This document shows, piece after piece, positions 1 to 8,801 of a stretch of 64,000 nucleotides of DNA; the stretch's first letter is position 1, and each line of letters begins with the position of its first letter. Below the pieces are notes generated by a model that was not told the origin of the DNA, searched no databases, and was given only the letters and a program-made list of their open reading frames with translations. The DNA comes from Prauserella muralis (GTDB lineage: Bacteria; Actinomycetota; Actinomycetes; Mycobacteriales; Pseudonocardiaceae), in contig NZ_MASW01000002.1 in NCBI RefSeq assembly GCF_003202285.1, positions 620,001 through 684,000 of the forward strand. The letters are read 5' to 3'. A program made the translations under genes and the position numbers.

Positions 1-21
1 TGATCGCTCGTCCTTCGCTCG

Positions 22-981
22 TCACCAGCCGGGGTACTCGGTGACGGTCTCGCGGGTGACCAGCTCGCTGGGGATCAGGATCGTGGACTCCTTCGGCGGG
101 TTGCCCGCGACGATGTCCTGTGCGATCCGGACTCCCCGGCGCACCATCTCGGCCGGATCCTGCGTCGCGGTACCGATGAACGGGGAGCCCTTGCGCTTCA
201 ACTCGGCCACGGCTTCCGGGCTGCCGTCCACACCGGTCACCTTGACGCGGTCGCTGAGGCCCGCCTGTTCCACCGCGAGCACCGCGCCGAGCGCGGACGG
301 GTCGTTCATTCCGAAGATGCCCTGCACGTCGGGCGTGGCGGTGAGCATGTCCGTGGTGACCGCCAGACCCGAGGCACGGTCGTTCTTGGACGCCTGCTGA
401 CCGGCCACCGTGATGCCGGGATACTCCTCGACCATCCTGCGGCAACCGGTGATCCGGTCGCGGATGGTCTGGATCGGCGTGCCGTCCACGATGAGCACGT
501 TGCCCTTGCCGCCCAGTTGCTCGAAGAGGTACCGGCAGGACTTCTCGCCCGCCTGCACCGCGTCGGTCATGACGACCGCGTCCGCGCCCTTCGCCGGGGT
601 GTCCACCGCGATCACGATGATCCCGGCCTGGCGCGCCCTGACGATGGCCGGTTCGATGCCGCTCTCGTCCACCGCACTGATGATGATGAGGTCGACGCCC
701 TGCTGGATGAACGCGTCGATCTGGTTGTTCTGGTTGGCCAGATCCAGCTGTGCGTCCTGCGTGTTGATCGTCGCGCCGATGCGCTCGGCCGCCTGCTTGG
801 CGCCCTTGTCCATGGCGGAGAAGAACGGGTTCGACATGTCCTGCACCATCAGGCCGATCGACTCGATCCTCTCCGGCCGGTTCGCCTGCGTGTCGGCGTC
901 ACCCGAGGTGCACCCGGCGAGACCGATGGTGGCGGCGGCCGCGATGCTCAGCAGGGCGGCCCGGAACGAGTGGGACTTCAT
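22..981 (-). CDS. Sugar ABC transporter substrate-binding lipoprotein (RbsB type)
   Basis: A 319-residue type I periplasmic-binding protein. The N-terminus is a lipoprotein signal: basic start, an Ala-rich core and the lipobox LAGC with the lipidated Cys near residue 24. The body has the ribose-binding-protein layout, including the GLMVQDMSNPFF opening strand and a DTPAKGADAVV hinge-region segment. The start is supported by GGAGG seven bases upstream of the ATG. It should hand a sugar to an ABC permease, but no ATPase or permease lies on this side within the window; they may be to the left. It follows the LacI gene on the same strand, so that repressor probably controls it. The substrate cannot be read from the sequence. 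Confidence 0.9.
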   Translation of the reverse strand: MKSHSFRAALLSIAAAATIGLAGCTSGDADTQANRPERIESIGLMVQDMSNPFFSAMDKGAKQAAERIGATINTQDAQLDLANQNNQIDAFIQQGVDLIIISAVDESGIEPAIVRARQAGIIVIAVDTPAKGADAVVMTDAVQAGEKSCRYLFEQLGGKGNVLIVDGTPIQTIRDRITGCRRMVEEYPGITVAGQQASKNDRASGLAVTTDMLTATPDVQGIFGMNDPSALGAVLAVEQAGLSDRVKVTGVDGSPEAVAELKRKGSPFIGTATQDPAEMVRRGVRIAQDIVAGNPPKESTILIPSELVTRETVTEYPGW

Positions 982-1115
982 TGTGCCTCCTCGGTGGGGG
1001 AGCCTTCGCGGAACAGGAGGGCATACCGGTCGCCACGAGGCATGGGGGTACCGGCGAGCCGTGCTCCGTGAGCGGGCCCGGAACGGGAAAGGTGTGCGGT
1101 TGTCGGCGCGGCAGC

Positions 1116-2168
1116 TCAGCAGCCGCAGGACCGCCGGATGACGAGATCGGCGCTCACCTCCCGGCTGTCCTCAGGGCGATACACCGGAGTAGGTGACCGG
1201 CCCTGGCGTTCTGCGTCCAGCTGCTCGTCGATGAGGCGAGCCAGAGTCTGTGCGGCGAGGACGCCGATGTGCTCGCTGTCCTCGTCCAACATGGTCAGTG
1301 GCGGATCGAGCAGCGGTGCCCAGGCGAAGTCGTCGAAACCGATGATCGCGACGTCGTCGGGTACGCGGAGGCCGCGCTCTCCCAGCACGGTCAGCGTCGC
1401 GTGCACCATCGGGTTGTTACCGGCGATGATCGCGCGAGGTGCCGTCGTCCCGGGCCGGTCCAGGTGGGCGCTCAGGGTCGCGTGGGCCGAGGCGGCGTCG
1501 TTGCGGCTCTCCAGCACGGTCAGCTCGGCGCCGTGCAGCCGGGCGGCTTCGCGGATGCCTCGCTCCCGGGCCAGCCGGGTCGACCACAAAGCCGGGTAGA
1601 CCAGGAAAAGCCAGTCTGGGTAGCCGTGTTCGGCCAGATGCGCGCCCACGCGCAGGCTGGCCGCCGCGTTGTCCATCGTGATGCTCGGCAGCCCGGTGTT
1701 CTCCGGCGGGTGCGAGTCCACGAACACCACGGGGATGTCCCAGTCGGCAAGCAGTTCGACGTTCTCCTGTCGCAGCGTCAGTGTGGAGATGACGCCCGCG
1801 GTGCGCGACTGGATGAGGTTGCGGATGGTGGCGTCCTCGAGATCGGGCGTGTACACGCCCTCGGCGGCGATGTCGGCGACCACCGCCGTGCGGTCGCTGA
1901 GCCGCAGTGTCCGCTCGATGCCCTTCATCAGGTCGATGTAGTAGTAGTTCGATGTGCTGGCGGTGATGACGGCCACGGAACTGCGCGTGTTCCTCCGCAG
2001 TTCCTGCGCCGCCCTGTTGGGCACGTAGCCCAGTTCGCGGGTGGCTTTGAGCACGAGTTCGCGGCTGCGGGCGGAGACGCCGTCGGCGTTGTTGAGGGCC
2101 TTGGACACGGTGTACACCGACAGCCCCGACAGGCGGCTGACGTCCCGCAAGGTCGGCTTCTTCGCCAC
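1116..2168 (-). CDS. LacI-family transcriptional repressor
   Basis: A 350-residue LacI/GalR regulator. Residues 5-50 hold the helix-turn-helix and hinge helix (TLRDVSRLSGLSVYTVSKAL, then YVPNRAAQELR). The rest is a sugar-binding-protein-like effector domain with the typical DDVAIIGFDDF segment. The start is GTG with TAGGAGG just upstream. Three tandem operators lie immediately before the gene, so it should repress itself and the sugar-binding protein gene that follows. The very C-terminus (RRSCGC) is unusually Cys-rich. Confidence 0.93.
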   Translation of the reverse strand: MAKKPTLRDVSRLSGLSVYTVSKALNNADGVSARSRELVLKATRELGYVPNRAAQELRRNTRSSVAVITASTSNYYYIDLMKGIERTLRLSDRTAVVADIAAEGVYTPDLEDATIRNLIQSRTAGVISTLTLRQENVELLADWDIPVVFVDSHPPENTGLPSITMDNAAASLRVGAHLAEHGYPDWLFLVYPALWSTRLARERGIREAARLHGAELTVLESRNDAASAHATLSAHLDRPGTTAPRAIIAGNNPMVHATLTVLGERGLRVPDDVAIIGFDDFAWAPLLDPPLTMLDEDSEHIGVLAAQTLARLIDEQLDAERQGRSPTPVYRPEDSREVSADLVIRRSCGC

Positions 2169-2177
2169 CCGTACCTC

Positions 2178-2216
2178 CTAAACGATTAGGCTAAACGGTT
2201 AGGCTAAACGATTAGA
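2178..2216. promoter_or_regulatory. Three tandem LacI-type operators
   Basis: Three consecutive 13-bp copies with no spacing: CTAAACGATTAGG at 2178-2190, CTAAACGGTTAGG at 2191-2203 and CTAAACGATTAGA at 2204-2216. Each unit is a CTAA...TTAG inverted repeat around a central CG, the usual LacI-family design. The block touches the ribosome binding site of the LacI gene, which fits autorepression. Confidence 0.8.
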
Positions 2217-2224
2217 GGCACGTT

Positions 2225-2236
2225 AAACCGCGGTTT
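2225..2236. promoter_or_regulatory. 12-bp perfect palindrome upstream of the LacI operators
   Basis: AAACCGCGGTTT is a perfect palindrome eight bases beyond the third LacI operator. It differs in sequence from the three tandem sites, so it may bind a different regulator or serve the opposite promoter. From 2237 to 2452 there is no gene; overlapping short inverted repeats (ACAACAGTGTTGT at 2311-2323 and TGTTGGTCAACA at 2321-2332) lie upstream of the next gene and may be its operator. Confidence 0.4.
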
Positions 2237-2452
2237 CGGTCCGGTCAAGGGAGTGTTCGTTTCAAGACGGTCACGGCGTGCGGGGGAGCGTCGAGAGAAT
2301 CATGCACTGGACAACAGTGTTGTTGGTCAACAGTTGCCTCCGTCACCGGTGTGACTCCGAGGCGTAACGAGTCGGTGTCTGCGGTGACGGGGCGTCCGCC
2401 GCTGACGATGGACAGTTCGGCTTTCAACAACGACAAAGGAAGTTCGACACTG

Positions 2453-3070
2453 ATGTCCACATCGCACCCGTACCCGCAGCCCGCCCCGCCGGCGCAGCCG
2501 CCTGCCGCCAGGAACGGCCTCGGCACGGCCGGTTTCGTGCTCGGGCTGATCGGCCTCGTCTTCTCGCCGATCCCGATCATCGGCGTGGTCGCCTGGCCGC
2601 TCGTGATCCTCGGGCTGATCTTCTCCATCCTCGGCTTCCTGCGGACCCGCAACGGCCAGGCCACCAACAAGGGACTCGCTATCGCGGGGATGGTGCTGTC
2701 GGCCATCGGGCTGCTGGTGTGCATCCTGTGGGCCGTGGCGTTCGGCAAGGCGGCGAGCGACCTCCAGGAGGAGGCGAACCGGACCGTCACGGTGCACTAC
2801 GAGGTCACCGGCGACGCCCCGTCGGCCACGGTCACGTACACGACCTTCGGCGACGGCAGCATGTCCACCAACCAGGAGGACGTGACGAGCCTGCCGTGGT
2901 CGAAGGACCTGCGGACGCAGGGGCTGTTCAAGGGTGGTTCGCTGACGGTCACCACCGGCGCCGACGGCGGCGAGCTCACCTGCAAGGTGGTCCTCGACGG
3001 CAAGGACGCCAAGACCGCAACCGCGTCCGGCCCGTTCGCCACCGCCTCCTGCGACGGCTTCGGCGACTGA
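2453..3070 (+). CDS. DUF4190 / MmpS-like membrane protein
   Basis: A 205-residue protein. The first 20 residues are Pro-rich; then two strong membrane segments (GLGTAGFVLGLIGLVFSPIP... and GLAIAGMVLSAIGLLVCILW), the DUF4190 pattern. The remaining ~100 residues are an exported beta domain resembling MmpS accessory proteins (VTVHYEVTGDAPSATVTYTT, a later pair of Cys). The ATG at 2453 is preferred because an AAAGGA site precedes it and the PYPQPAPP opening is typical of the family; longer in-frame starts at 2351 add an unlikely leader. Function unknown. It ends at a strong terminator shared with the convergent MFS gene. Confidence 0.75.
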   Translation: MSTSHPYPQPAPPAQPPAARNGLGTAGFVLGLIGLVFSPIPIIGVVAWPLVILGLIFSILGFLRTRNGQATNKGLAIAGMVLSAIGLLVCILWAVAFGKAASDLQEEANRTVTVHYEVTGDAPSATVTYTTFGDGSMSTNQEDVTSLPWSKDLRTQGLFKGGSLTVTTGADGGELTCKVVLDGKDAKTATASGPFATASCDGFGD

Positions 3071-3076
3071 CGACAC

Positions 3077-3114
3077 GCCTGCCTCGCCCGCGTGCGCACG
3101 CGGGCGAGGCAGGC
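3077..3114. terminator. Bidirectional hairpin terminator
   Basis: A perfect 19-bp inverted repeat with no spacer (GCCTGCCTCGCCCGCGTGC and its complement), placed 6 bases after the stop of the DUF4190 gene and 11 bases before the end of the convergent MFS gene. No T-run follows, as is usual in actinomycetes. Confidence 0.85.
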
Positions 3115-3125
3115 GCCCTTTCGCG

Positions 3126-4562
3126 TCAGGGCGCGACCGCGGGAGCCGCCGCCGGGACGCGAGTGCGCAGCCCGGCGGCGGTGACCGCCGCGGCGAGCAC
3201 CGCCGCGACCAGCGGCACGACGAGGGCGCCGCGGAACGCCGCGAGCGCGCCCTCCGGCGTCACACCCGGCTCCAGCAGGGCCGCGTTCACGGCGGCCACG
3301 GTCGAGAGACCGAGGGCGGCGCCGAACTGGATGGCGGTGTTGAACAGGCCACTCGCCAGACCCTGCTCGCGGGCCGCGACGCCGTCGGTGGCGGCGATCG
3401 TCAGCGGACCGTACGCGAGCGCGAACGCGATGCCCACCAGCAGCATCGTCGGGAACATCGCCGCGTAGGTCCAATCAAGACCGACCGGAAGGAACAGTGC
3501 GTAGGCGAGCGCGGCGAAGGCCAGCCCGCCGAAGATCACCCGTACTGTCCCGAACCGCCGGACCAGGCGTGGTGTCAGGGTCGGCGCCAGCACCGCGTCG
3601 ATGCCGGCCACCAGCATGGCCAGCCCGGTCTCCACGGACGACCAGCCGCGCAGTTCCTGCAGGTACAGCGTCACGAGGAACTGGAAGCCGAAGAACGAGC
3701 CCGCGAACAGCAACGCGCCGATGTTGGCGCGCACGAGTGGGCCGTGCCGCAGGATGCCGAGCCGCACCAACGGCGCCGCCGAGCGGCGCTCGATGAGGGT
3801 GAACACGGCCAGCAGGCCGAACCCGGCCGACAGCGAGGCGAGCGTGACGCCCCAGCCCTCGGCCGGATGCTCCAGCCGGACCACGCCGTAGGCGAGCAGC
3901 AGCATCGCCGCGGTCACGGTGACCCCGCCTGCCAGGTCGATGCGCAGCCCGGTGCGCTCGGGTCTGCCCGGATCGTCGATGAGCGCGAGGGCGGCGACGA
4001 GGATCACCGCCGCGAGCAGCACAGGCGCGAAGAACACCCAGCGCCAGTCCACGGCGGCCAGCAGGCCGCCGATCACCAGGCCCAGCGTGAACCCCGCCGC
4101 ACCCGTGCCCGCGTAGACCAGCAGCGCCTTGTTGCGCTGCGGGCCCTCGGCGAAGCTCGTGGTGATGAGCGACAGTCCGGCCGGGGTCATGAACGCGGCC
4201 GCGACCCCGCTCACGAACCGGGCGACGAGCAGCATCCAGCCCTCGGTCGCGAACCCGCCGAGGCCGGAGAACAGCAGGAACACCACGAGCCAGGCGAGGA
4301 ACATGCGGCGGCGGCCGAACAGGTCCGCCGCCCGCCCGCCGAGCAGCATGAAGCCGCCGTAGCCGAGCACGTAGGCACTCACCACGCCGCTCAGCGTCGC
4401 CGTGGACAGGCCGAGGTCGGCCCGGATCGACGGCAAGGCCACGTTGAGCATGGCGATGTCGATGCCCTCCAGGAAGATGGCACCACACAGCACGAACAGC
4501 ACGCCCCAGGCACGCCCGCTCAACCGGTCGTTGCCGCCGCGTGGCGGCGAGGCTTGCGTCAT
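3126..4562 (-). CDS. MFS drug efflux transporter (DHA2/EmrB-QacA type)
   Basis: A 478-residue integral membrane protein with about 14 predicted helices. It carries the MFS motif GGRAADLFGRRRMF after helix 2 and the motif C-like GLSLITTSFAEGPQRNKAL stretch. The ATG at 4562 has GAGGAG 14 bases upstream; a TTG at 4583 would add seven residues. It is divergent from an HxlR regulator, the usual arrangement in which the HxlR protein senses a reactive or toxic compound and controls the pump. The exported compound is unknown. Confidence 0.88.
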   Translation of the reverse strand: MTQASPPRGGNDRLSGRAWGVLFVLCGAIFLEGIDIAMLNVALPSIRADLGLSTATLSGVVSAYVLGYGGFMLLGGRAADLFGRRRMFLAWLVVFLLFSGLGGFATEGWMLLVARFVSGVAAAFMTPAGLSLITTSFAEGPQRNKALLVYAGTGAAGFTLGLVIGGLLAAVDWRWVFFAPVLLAAVILVAALALIDDPGRPERTGLRIDLAGGVTVTAAMLLLAYGVVRLEHPAEGWGVTLASLSAGFGLLAVFTLIERRSAAPLVRLGILRHGPLVRANIGALLFAGSFFGFQFLVTLYLQELRGWSSVETGLAMLVAGIDAVLAPTLTPRLVRRFGTVRVIFGGLAFAALAYALFLPVGLDWTYAAMFPTMLLVGIAFALAYGPLTIAATDGVAAREQGLASGLFNTAIQFGAALGLSTVAAVNAALLEPGVTPEGALAAFRGALVVPLVAAVLAAAVTAAGLRTRVPAAAPAVAP

Positions 4563-4671
4563 GGACACGGATCGGCTCCTCAACCCCAGCTCGAATCAGG
4601 CCGGACAGTTACCGCTCGGCCTGTCGGTTCCTTCTTGTAACCGTTCGTATCCTGCGGCAACATGGGCAACT

Positions 4672-5103
4672 GTGGAAGAAGGCACTTCGAACTCACCGAG
4701 TTACTGCTGCCGCACCGAGGACGACTACGGCGTTCTGCAGTGGGACACCCGGGAGGACTGTGAGGTCCGCCAGATCCTGGACCGGATCGCGGACAAGTGG
4801 TCCTTGCTGGTGATCGCACTGCTCGACCGGCACACGATGCGTTTCACCCAGCTGCGCCGAGAGATCGACGGCATCAGCCAGCGCATGCTCACCACGACGC
4901 TGCGCCAGCTGGAACGCGACGGCCTGGTGCGGCGCACCGTGCATCCGGTGGTGCCGCCGCGCGTGGACTACGCGCTCACGCCGCTCGGGGGGTCGCTGCA
5001 CAAGACCATCCAGGCCCTCGTCGACTGGACGGAGGAGCATCAGAGCGAGATCGCCGCGGCACGGACGCGGTACGACCACGAAGCCCGCGAGAAGATTAAT
5101 TAG
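4672..5103 (+). CDS. HxlR-family winged-helix regulator
   Basis: A 143-residue HxlR (MarR-like) regulator: the core ILDRIADKWSLLVIALL, FTQLRREIDGISQRMLTTTL recognition region and a wing ending in DYALTPLG. A Cys near the domain start (REDCEVR) matches the redox Cys seen in many HxlR proteins. The start is uncertain: GTG 4672 gives the usual family length but has only a weak ribosome site. It is divergent from the MFS pump, which it probably controls. GTTACCG and GTAACCG copies in the 4600-4650 spacer could be its sites, but this is weak. Confidence 0.85.
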   Translation: MEEGTSNSPSYCCRTEDDYGVLQWDTREDCEVRQILDRIADKWSLLVIALLDRHTMRFTQLRREIDGISQRMLTTTLRQLERDGLVRRTVHPVVPPRVDYALTPLGGSLHKTIQALVDWTEEHQSEIAAARTRYDHEAREKIN

Positions 5104-5111
5104 TAATTAAT
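5095..5111. promoter_or_regulatory. AT-rich 17-bp palindrome before the galactonate cluster
   Basis: ATTAATTAGTAATTAAT is a perfect 8-bp inverted repeat around one G, spanning the HxlR stop codon. It stands out in DNA this rich in GC and is the last such site before the transporter operon. A TTGACT hexamer overlaps its right edge. It is a fair candidate operator for the cluster, perhaps for the GntR/FadR-type regulator encoded inside it. Confidence 0.5.
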
Positions 5112-5198
5112 GTTGACTCCTCGTCGATGCGAGGTGAGACTGTGGGCCACGGCCCGGCTCGACGCCGGGCGCGGACCGACGTCGACGAGGAGGCAGGG

Positions 5199-6191
5199 AT
5201 GGGCGCAACGGGGCGTCGCGGCCGTACCGCGCGGGCACTGGCCGCCGTCGCACTGCTCGGGCTCGTGGCCGCGTGCGGTGGCAAGGTCGGGGAGAACGGC
5301 CGGTTCGGTGTGGTCTACCTGGACGCCCAGGGCTTCTACGCAGGAGTCCGGGCCGGTATGCAGGCGGAGGCCGAGGCGATCGGGCACTCTCCGCAGCTGC
5401 TGCAGCTCAACGCCCAGGGCGACGCGTCGAAGGAAAGCACGTTCATCGACCAGGTGAGCGCGGCCAAGGTCGACGCGCTGATCTTGTCGCCTGCCTCGGC
5501 GACCGCTTCGGTCCCCGCGATCGAGCTCGCACACGACTCCGGCATTCCCGTCATCTGCTACAACACCTGCATCGCCGAGGAGAGCGCGCGCAAGTACGTC
5601 GCCGCCTACGTGCTGGGCGACCCGGTGCGCTTCGGCGCCCTGCTCGGCGAACGCGCCGCCGAGTACTTCCGCTCGGCCGGCGAGCGAGCTCCCCGCATCG
5701 CCGTCGTCAACTGCGAGTTCGTCGAGGTGTGTATCCAGCGCAGGCTCGGCTTCGAGAAGGCCCTGCGGGCAGAGTTGCCCGGCGCGAGGATCGTCGCCAA
5801 CCAGGAGGGAGCGACGATCGACGAGGCGGTCGACGTCGCGGAGCGCATCCTCACCGCGCACCCCGACATCGACGCCTTCTACGGCGAGGCCGGTGGTGCC
5901 ACGATGGGCGCCGTCCGCGCGGTGCGCGCGAGGAACAAGGTCGGCCAGACGGTCGTGTTCGGCAGCGACATGTCCACCGAGGCTGCCAGGGCGCTCGCCG
6001 ACGAGGACGTGCTCAAGGGCGTTGTCGACATCTCGGGAATCGCTGTCGGCAAGCTCGCCGCCAGGGCGGCCCAGCGAGCGCGGAGCGGACAACTCAGCGA
6101 CTACACCGTTGTCGCGGCGCCGATCGAGCTCTACTCGACGCCCCGGCACGGCACCGAGTGGCTGCGGACCCACCCCGACGGAGTGCCGTGA
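5199..6191 (+). CDS. Sugar ABC transporter substrate-binding lipoprotein
   Basis: A 330-residue ribose-type binding protein that opens the galactonate cluster. The signal peptide ends in the lipobox LVAAC near residue 24. The start at ATG 5199 is chosen because GAGGAGG precedes it and the signal peptide begins there; an in-frame ATG at 5127 would place 24 charged residues before the signal. The fold is shown by VVYLDAQGFYAGVRAGMQAE and the DALILSPASATASVPAI effector-binding region. The ATPase and permease follow directly, so this is the specificity subunit of that importer. Galactose or a related sugar is the likely cargo from context only. Confidence 0.88.
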   Translation: MGATGRRGRTARALAAVALLGLVAACGGKVGENGRFGVVYLDAQGFYAGVRAGMQAEAEAIGHSPQLLQLNAQGDASKESTFIDQVSAAKVDALILSPASATASVPAIELAHDSGIPVICYNTCIAEESARKYVAAYVLGDPVRFGALLGERAAEYFRSAGERAPRIAVVNCEFVEVCIQRRLGFEKALRAELPGARIVANQEGATIDEAVDVAERILTAHPDIDAFYGEAGGATMGAVRAVRARNKVGQTVVFGSDMSTEAARALADEDVLKGVVDISGIAVGKLAARAAQRARSGQLSDYTVVAAPIELYSTPRHGTEWLRTHPDGVP

Positions 6192-6248
6192 GCAGCCGGG
6201 TCTTTTCCGCCCGTGGCCCCGAGGATGCCGACCAGTGAAGGAGAAACC

Positions 6249-7760
6249 GTGGCTGCCGATGTCGCCAGCGGCACGAGCGTCGTCGAAGTGGACGGCGTCA
6301 CCAGGCACTACCCCGGCGTGCGGGCTCTCACCGACGCCAGCATGACCATCCGCGGTGGCGAGATTCGCGCCCTGCTCGGACGCAACGGAGCAGGGAAGTC
6401 GACGCTCATCCGCGTGCTGTCCGGAGTGGAACGGGCGGATGCGGGCAGCGTCGTCGTCGCGGGCGGGCGCCTCGGCGCCGGCGGCGTGCGCCGTGCGGCC
6501 GAACTGGGTGTCAGCACCGTTCACCAGGAGCTCAGCCTCGTGCCGGGCCTCAGTGTCGCCGAGAACATGTACCTGGGGCGCTGGCCACGGAAGGGCGGGG
6601 CCGTCGACTACCCGGCGATGCGCGCGGGCGCGGCCGAGGTGTTCGCGCGGCTGGGTCTCGACATCGACCCGGGTGCACCCGTCGGGTCGCTGTCGCTGGC
6701 GCTGCGCCAGCTCGTGGAGATCAGCCGTGCCGTGCGAGAGCAGCCACGGTTGCTCATCCTGGACGAGCCGACGAGCGCTCTCGCCGCGGCCGAGGTCGAC
6801 GTCGTGCTCGACGCCGTCACCCGCATCGCCTCGGCGGGGGTGGCCGTGCTCTACGTCAGCCACCGGCTGGAGGAAATCCGTCGCATCGCGCACACCGCCA
6901 CGGTCATGCGGGACGGTCGTATCGTCGATACCGTCGAGGTCGCGGCCGCCGACACCGCGCACATCGTGTCGCTGATGCTCGGTGAGACGGCCGGTGCCGC
7001 CGAGCGACCCCCCGAGCGGAAGGTTGACCGTACGGGCGTGCCGCTGCTTGCCGTGCGTGGTCTCGCGGTGCCGCCGAAGGTGCTCGACGTGTCGTTCGAC
7101 GTCCACCCCGGCGAGATCGTCGGCCTCGGTGGACTGATGGGTTCGGGCCGCACCGAGGTGTTGCGCGCGATCGCCGGGTTCGGTCCCGCGTCATCCGGCA
7201 CCATCAGCGTCGAGGGGCGGCTCATCAGCAGGCCGAGCGCGGCGGTGATGAAGCGGCTCGGCGTCGGGATGACGCCCGAGGACCGCAAGGACGAGGGAAT
7301 CGTGCCGCTGCTCGGCGTCGACGAGAACCTCGTCATGTCCAGAATGGACACTGTCAGTTCCGGTCCCACGGTGCGGCCCGGCAGGGTACGCCGCGCCGCC
7401 GAACGGCTCATCGAGCGGCTGTCGATCGCCGCGGCCTCGGCTCGGACACCGATCGTCAACCTCAGCGGGGGCAACCAGCAGAAGGCGGTCATCGGCCGGT
7501 GGCTGCACGCAGGGAGCCGGATCCTGCTGCTGGACGAGCCGACTCGCGGGGTGGACGTGCAGGCGAAGGCCGAGATCTACCGCCTTGTGCGGCAGCTGGC
7601 CGACAGCGGTGCCGGCATCGTGTTCGTCTCGGGCGAGCTGGAGGAGCTTCCGCTCGTCTGTGACCGCGTACTGGCGCTGCGCGACGGGCGCGTCGCGAGC
7701 GAGCTGGCCGGTCCCGAGCTCACCACCGATTCCGTGCTTTCCGCCGCGATGGCGGCCTGA
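6249..7760 (+). CDS. Sugar ABC transporter ATPase, tandem domains (RbsA/MglA type)
   Basis: A 503-residue protein with two nucleotide-binding domains. The first has a canonical Walker A (GRNGAGKST, about residues 45-53) and Walker B (LLILDEPTSAL) but a degenerate signature (LSLALRQ in place of LSGGQ). The second has a degenerate P-loop region (GLMGSGRTE) and an intact LSGGNQQK signature followed by LLLDEPTRGVDV. This asymmetry is normal in carbohydrate-uptake RbsA/MglA/XylG proteins. GTG 6249 has AAGGAG a few bases upstream; the ATG at 6213 lies before that site. It energises the permease encoded next. Confidence 0.93.
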   Translation: MAADVASGTSVVEVDGVTRHYPGVRALTDASMTIRGGEIRALLGRNGAGKSTLIRVLSGVERADAGSVVVAGGRLGAGGVRRAAELGVSTVHQELSLVPGLSVAENMYLGRWPRKGGAVDYPAMRAGAAEVFARLGLDIDPGAPVGSLSLALRQLVEISRAVREQPRLLILDEPTSALAAAEVDVVLDAVTRIASAGVAVLYVSHRLEEIRRIAHTATVMRDGRIVDTVEVAAADTAHIVSLMLGETAGAAERPPERKVDRTGVPLLAVRGLAVPPKVLDVSFDVHPGEIVGLGGLMGSGRTEVLRAIAGFGPASSGTISVEGRLISRPSAAVMKRLGVGMTPEDRKDEGIVPLLGVDENLVMSRMDTVSSGPTVRPGRVRRAAERLIERLSIAAASARTPIVNLSGGNQQKAVIGRWLHAGSRILLLDEPTRGVDVQAKAEIYRLVRQLADSGAGIVFVSGELEELPLVCDRVLALRDGRVASELAGPELTTDSVLSAAMAA

Positions 7761-7779
7761 GAGAGGCGAAGAGGACACC

Positions 7780-8784
7780 ATGACCGTTATCCAGACCGCG
7801 CCGGAGCAACAACGTCGCAGCGTGGGCCGGTTCGCCGGAGGGCGCTCGCTCAACGAGATCGGCCTCATCGCGGCGATCCTGGTGCTGTACGTGGCACTGG
7901 GCAGCACGGCGGCCGGCTTCCTGACCCTGGACAACCAGCTCGGTATGCTCCGGGACGCGGCGACCGTCGGCATTGCCGCATGGGGCGTCACGCTCGTGAT
8001 CATCGCCGGCGAGATCGACATCAGCATCGGCCCGGCCGTGGCCTTCTCGTCGGTGCTCGTCGCGATGGGTGCCGCCGAATGGGGTCTCGGTATCGGCCCT
8101 GCCATCCTGCTCACTCTGCTGGCGGGCACGGCATGGGGCGGGCTGGCAGGCTGGCTGCGGGCCCGCTTCGAGGTGCCGTCCTTCATCGCCACGCTCGGCA
8201 TCTGGAGCGCGCTCGGAGGGCTGGGTCTGTACCTCACCGACGCGCTGCCCGTGGTGCTGCCGCGAAGCGGTCTGTTCGAGGTGCTCGGCGGCGATGTGCT
8301 CGGCATTCCGACGCCTGCCATCGTGATGGTGGTGCTGTTCTTCGTCTTCGCCTACATCGCGCGCTACACCGGCTACGGTCGTTCGGTGTACGCGATCGGC
8401 GGCAACGCGCCTGCCGCCCGGATGGCGGGGATCAACCTGGCCAGGGTGCGGGTGCTGCTGTTCGCGACCACGGGCCTGCTCTCGGCCGTCACCGGTGTCC
8501 TGCTGGCCGCCCGGCTCGGCTCCGGCAATGGTGGCGCGGCGTCGGGGCTGGAGTTCGACGTGATCGCCGCCGTCGTCATCGGCGGCACCGCGCTCGCCGG
8601 TGGCCGGGGAACGATGCTGGGCACCCTGCTCGGCGTCGCGTTCATCACCGTCATCGGCAACGGGCTGGTGCTGCTGGGAGTGAACTCGTTCCTGCAGAAC
8701 GTCGTGCGCGGCGTGATCATCGTCGTGGCGGTGCTGGTCAACGTCGTGCTGAGCAAGCGAGCCCGCGCCACGCGGGAGACGTGA
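7780..8784 (+). CDS. Sugar ABC transporter permease (RbsC type)
   Basis: A 334-residue membrane protein of the RbsC/MglC family with eight to ten hydrophobic segments. The family signature is clear: AGEIDISIGPAVAFSS in the middle and YAIGGNAPAARMAGIN later, then an AARLGSGNGGAASGLEFDVIAAVVIGG loop region. ATG 7780 is the start; a GAAGAGGA stretch precedes it. It sits 19 bases after the ATPase gene and forms the pore of the importer. Confidence 0.92.
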   Translation: MTVIQTAPEQQRRSVGRFAGGRSLNEIGLIAAILVLYVALGSTAAGFLTLDNQLGMLRDAATVGIAAWGVTLVIIAGEIDISIGPAVAFSSVLVAMGAAEWGLGIGPAILLTLLAGTAWGGLAGWLRARFEVPSFIATLGIWSALGGLGLYLTDALPVVLPRSGLFEVLGGDVLGIPTPAIVMVVLFFVFAYIARYTGYGRSVYAIGGNAPAARMAGINLARVRVLLFATTGLLSAVTGVLLAARLGSGNGGAASGLEFDVIAAVVIGGTALAGGRGTMLGTLLGVAFITVIGNGLVLLGVNSFLQNVVRGVIIVVAVLVNVVLSKRARATRET

Positions 8785-8801
8785 GGGGAGAGGAGAACGG
8801 G

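Noticed and set aside
5100-7106. 668-codon open frame on the minus strand over the sugar importer genes
   Set aside because: Antisense to clearly real transporter genes, low-complexity His/Arg/Asp-rich text; a high-GC shadow.
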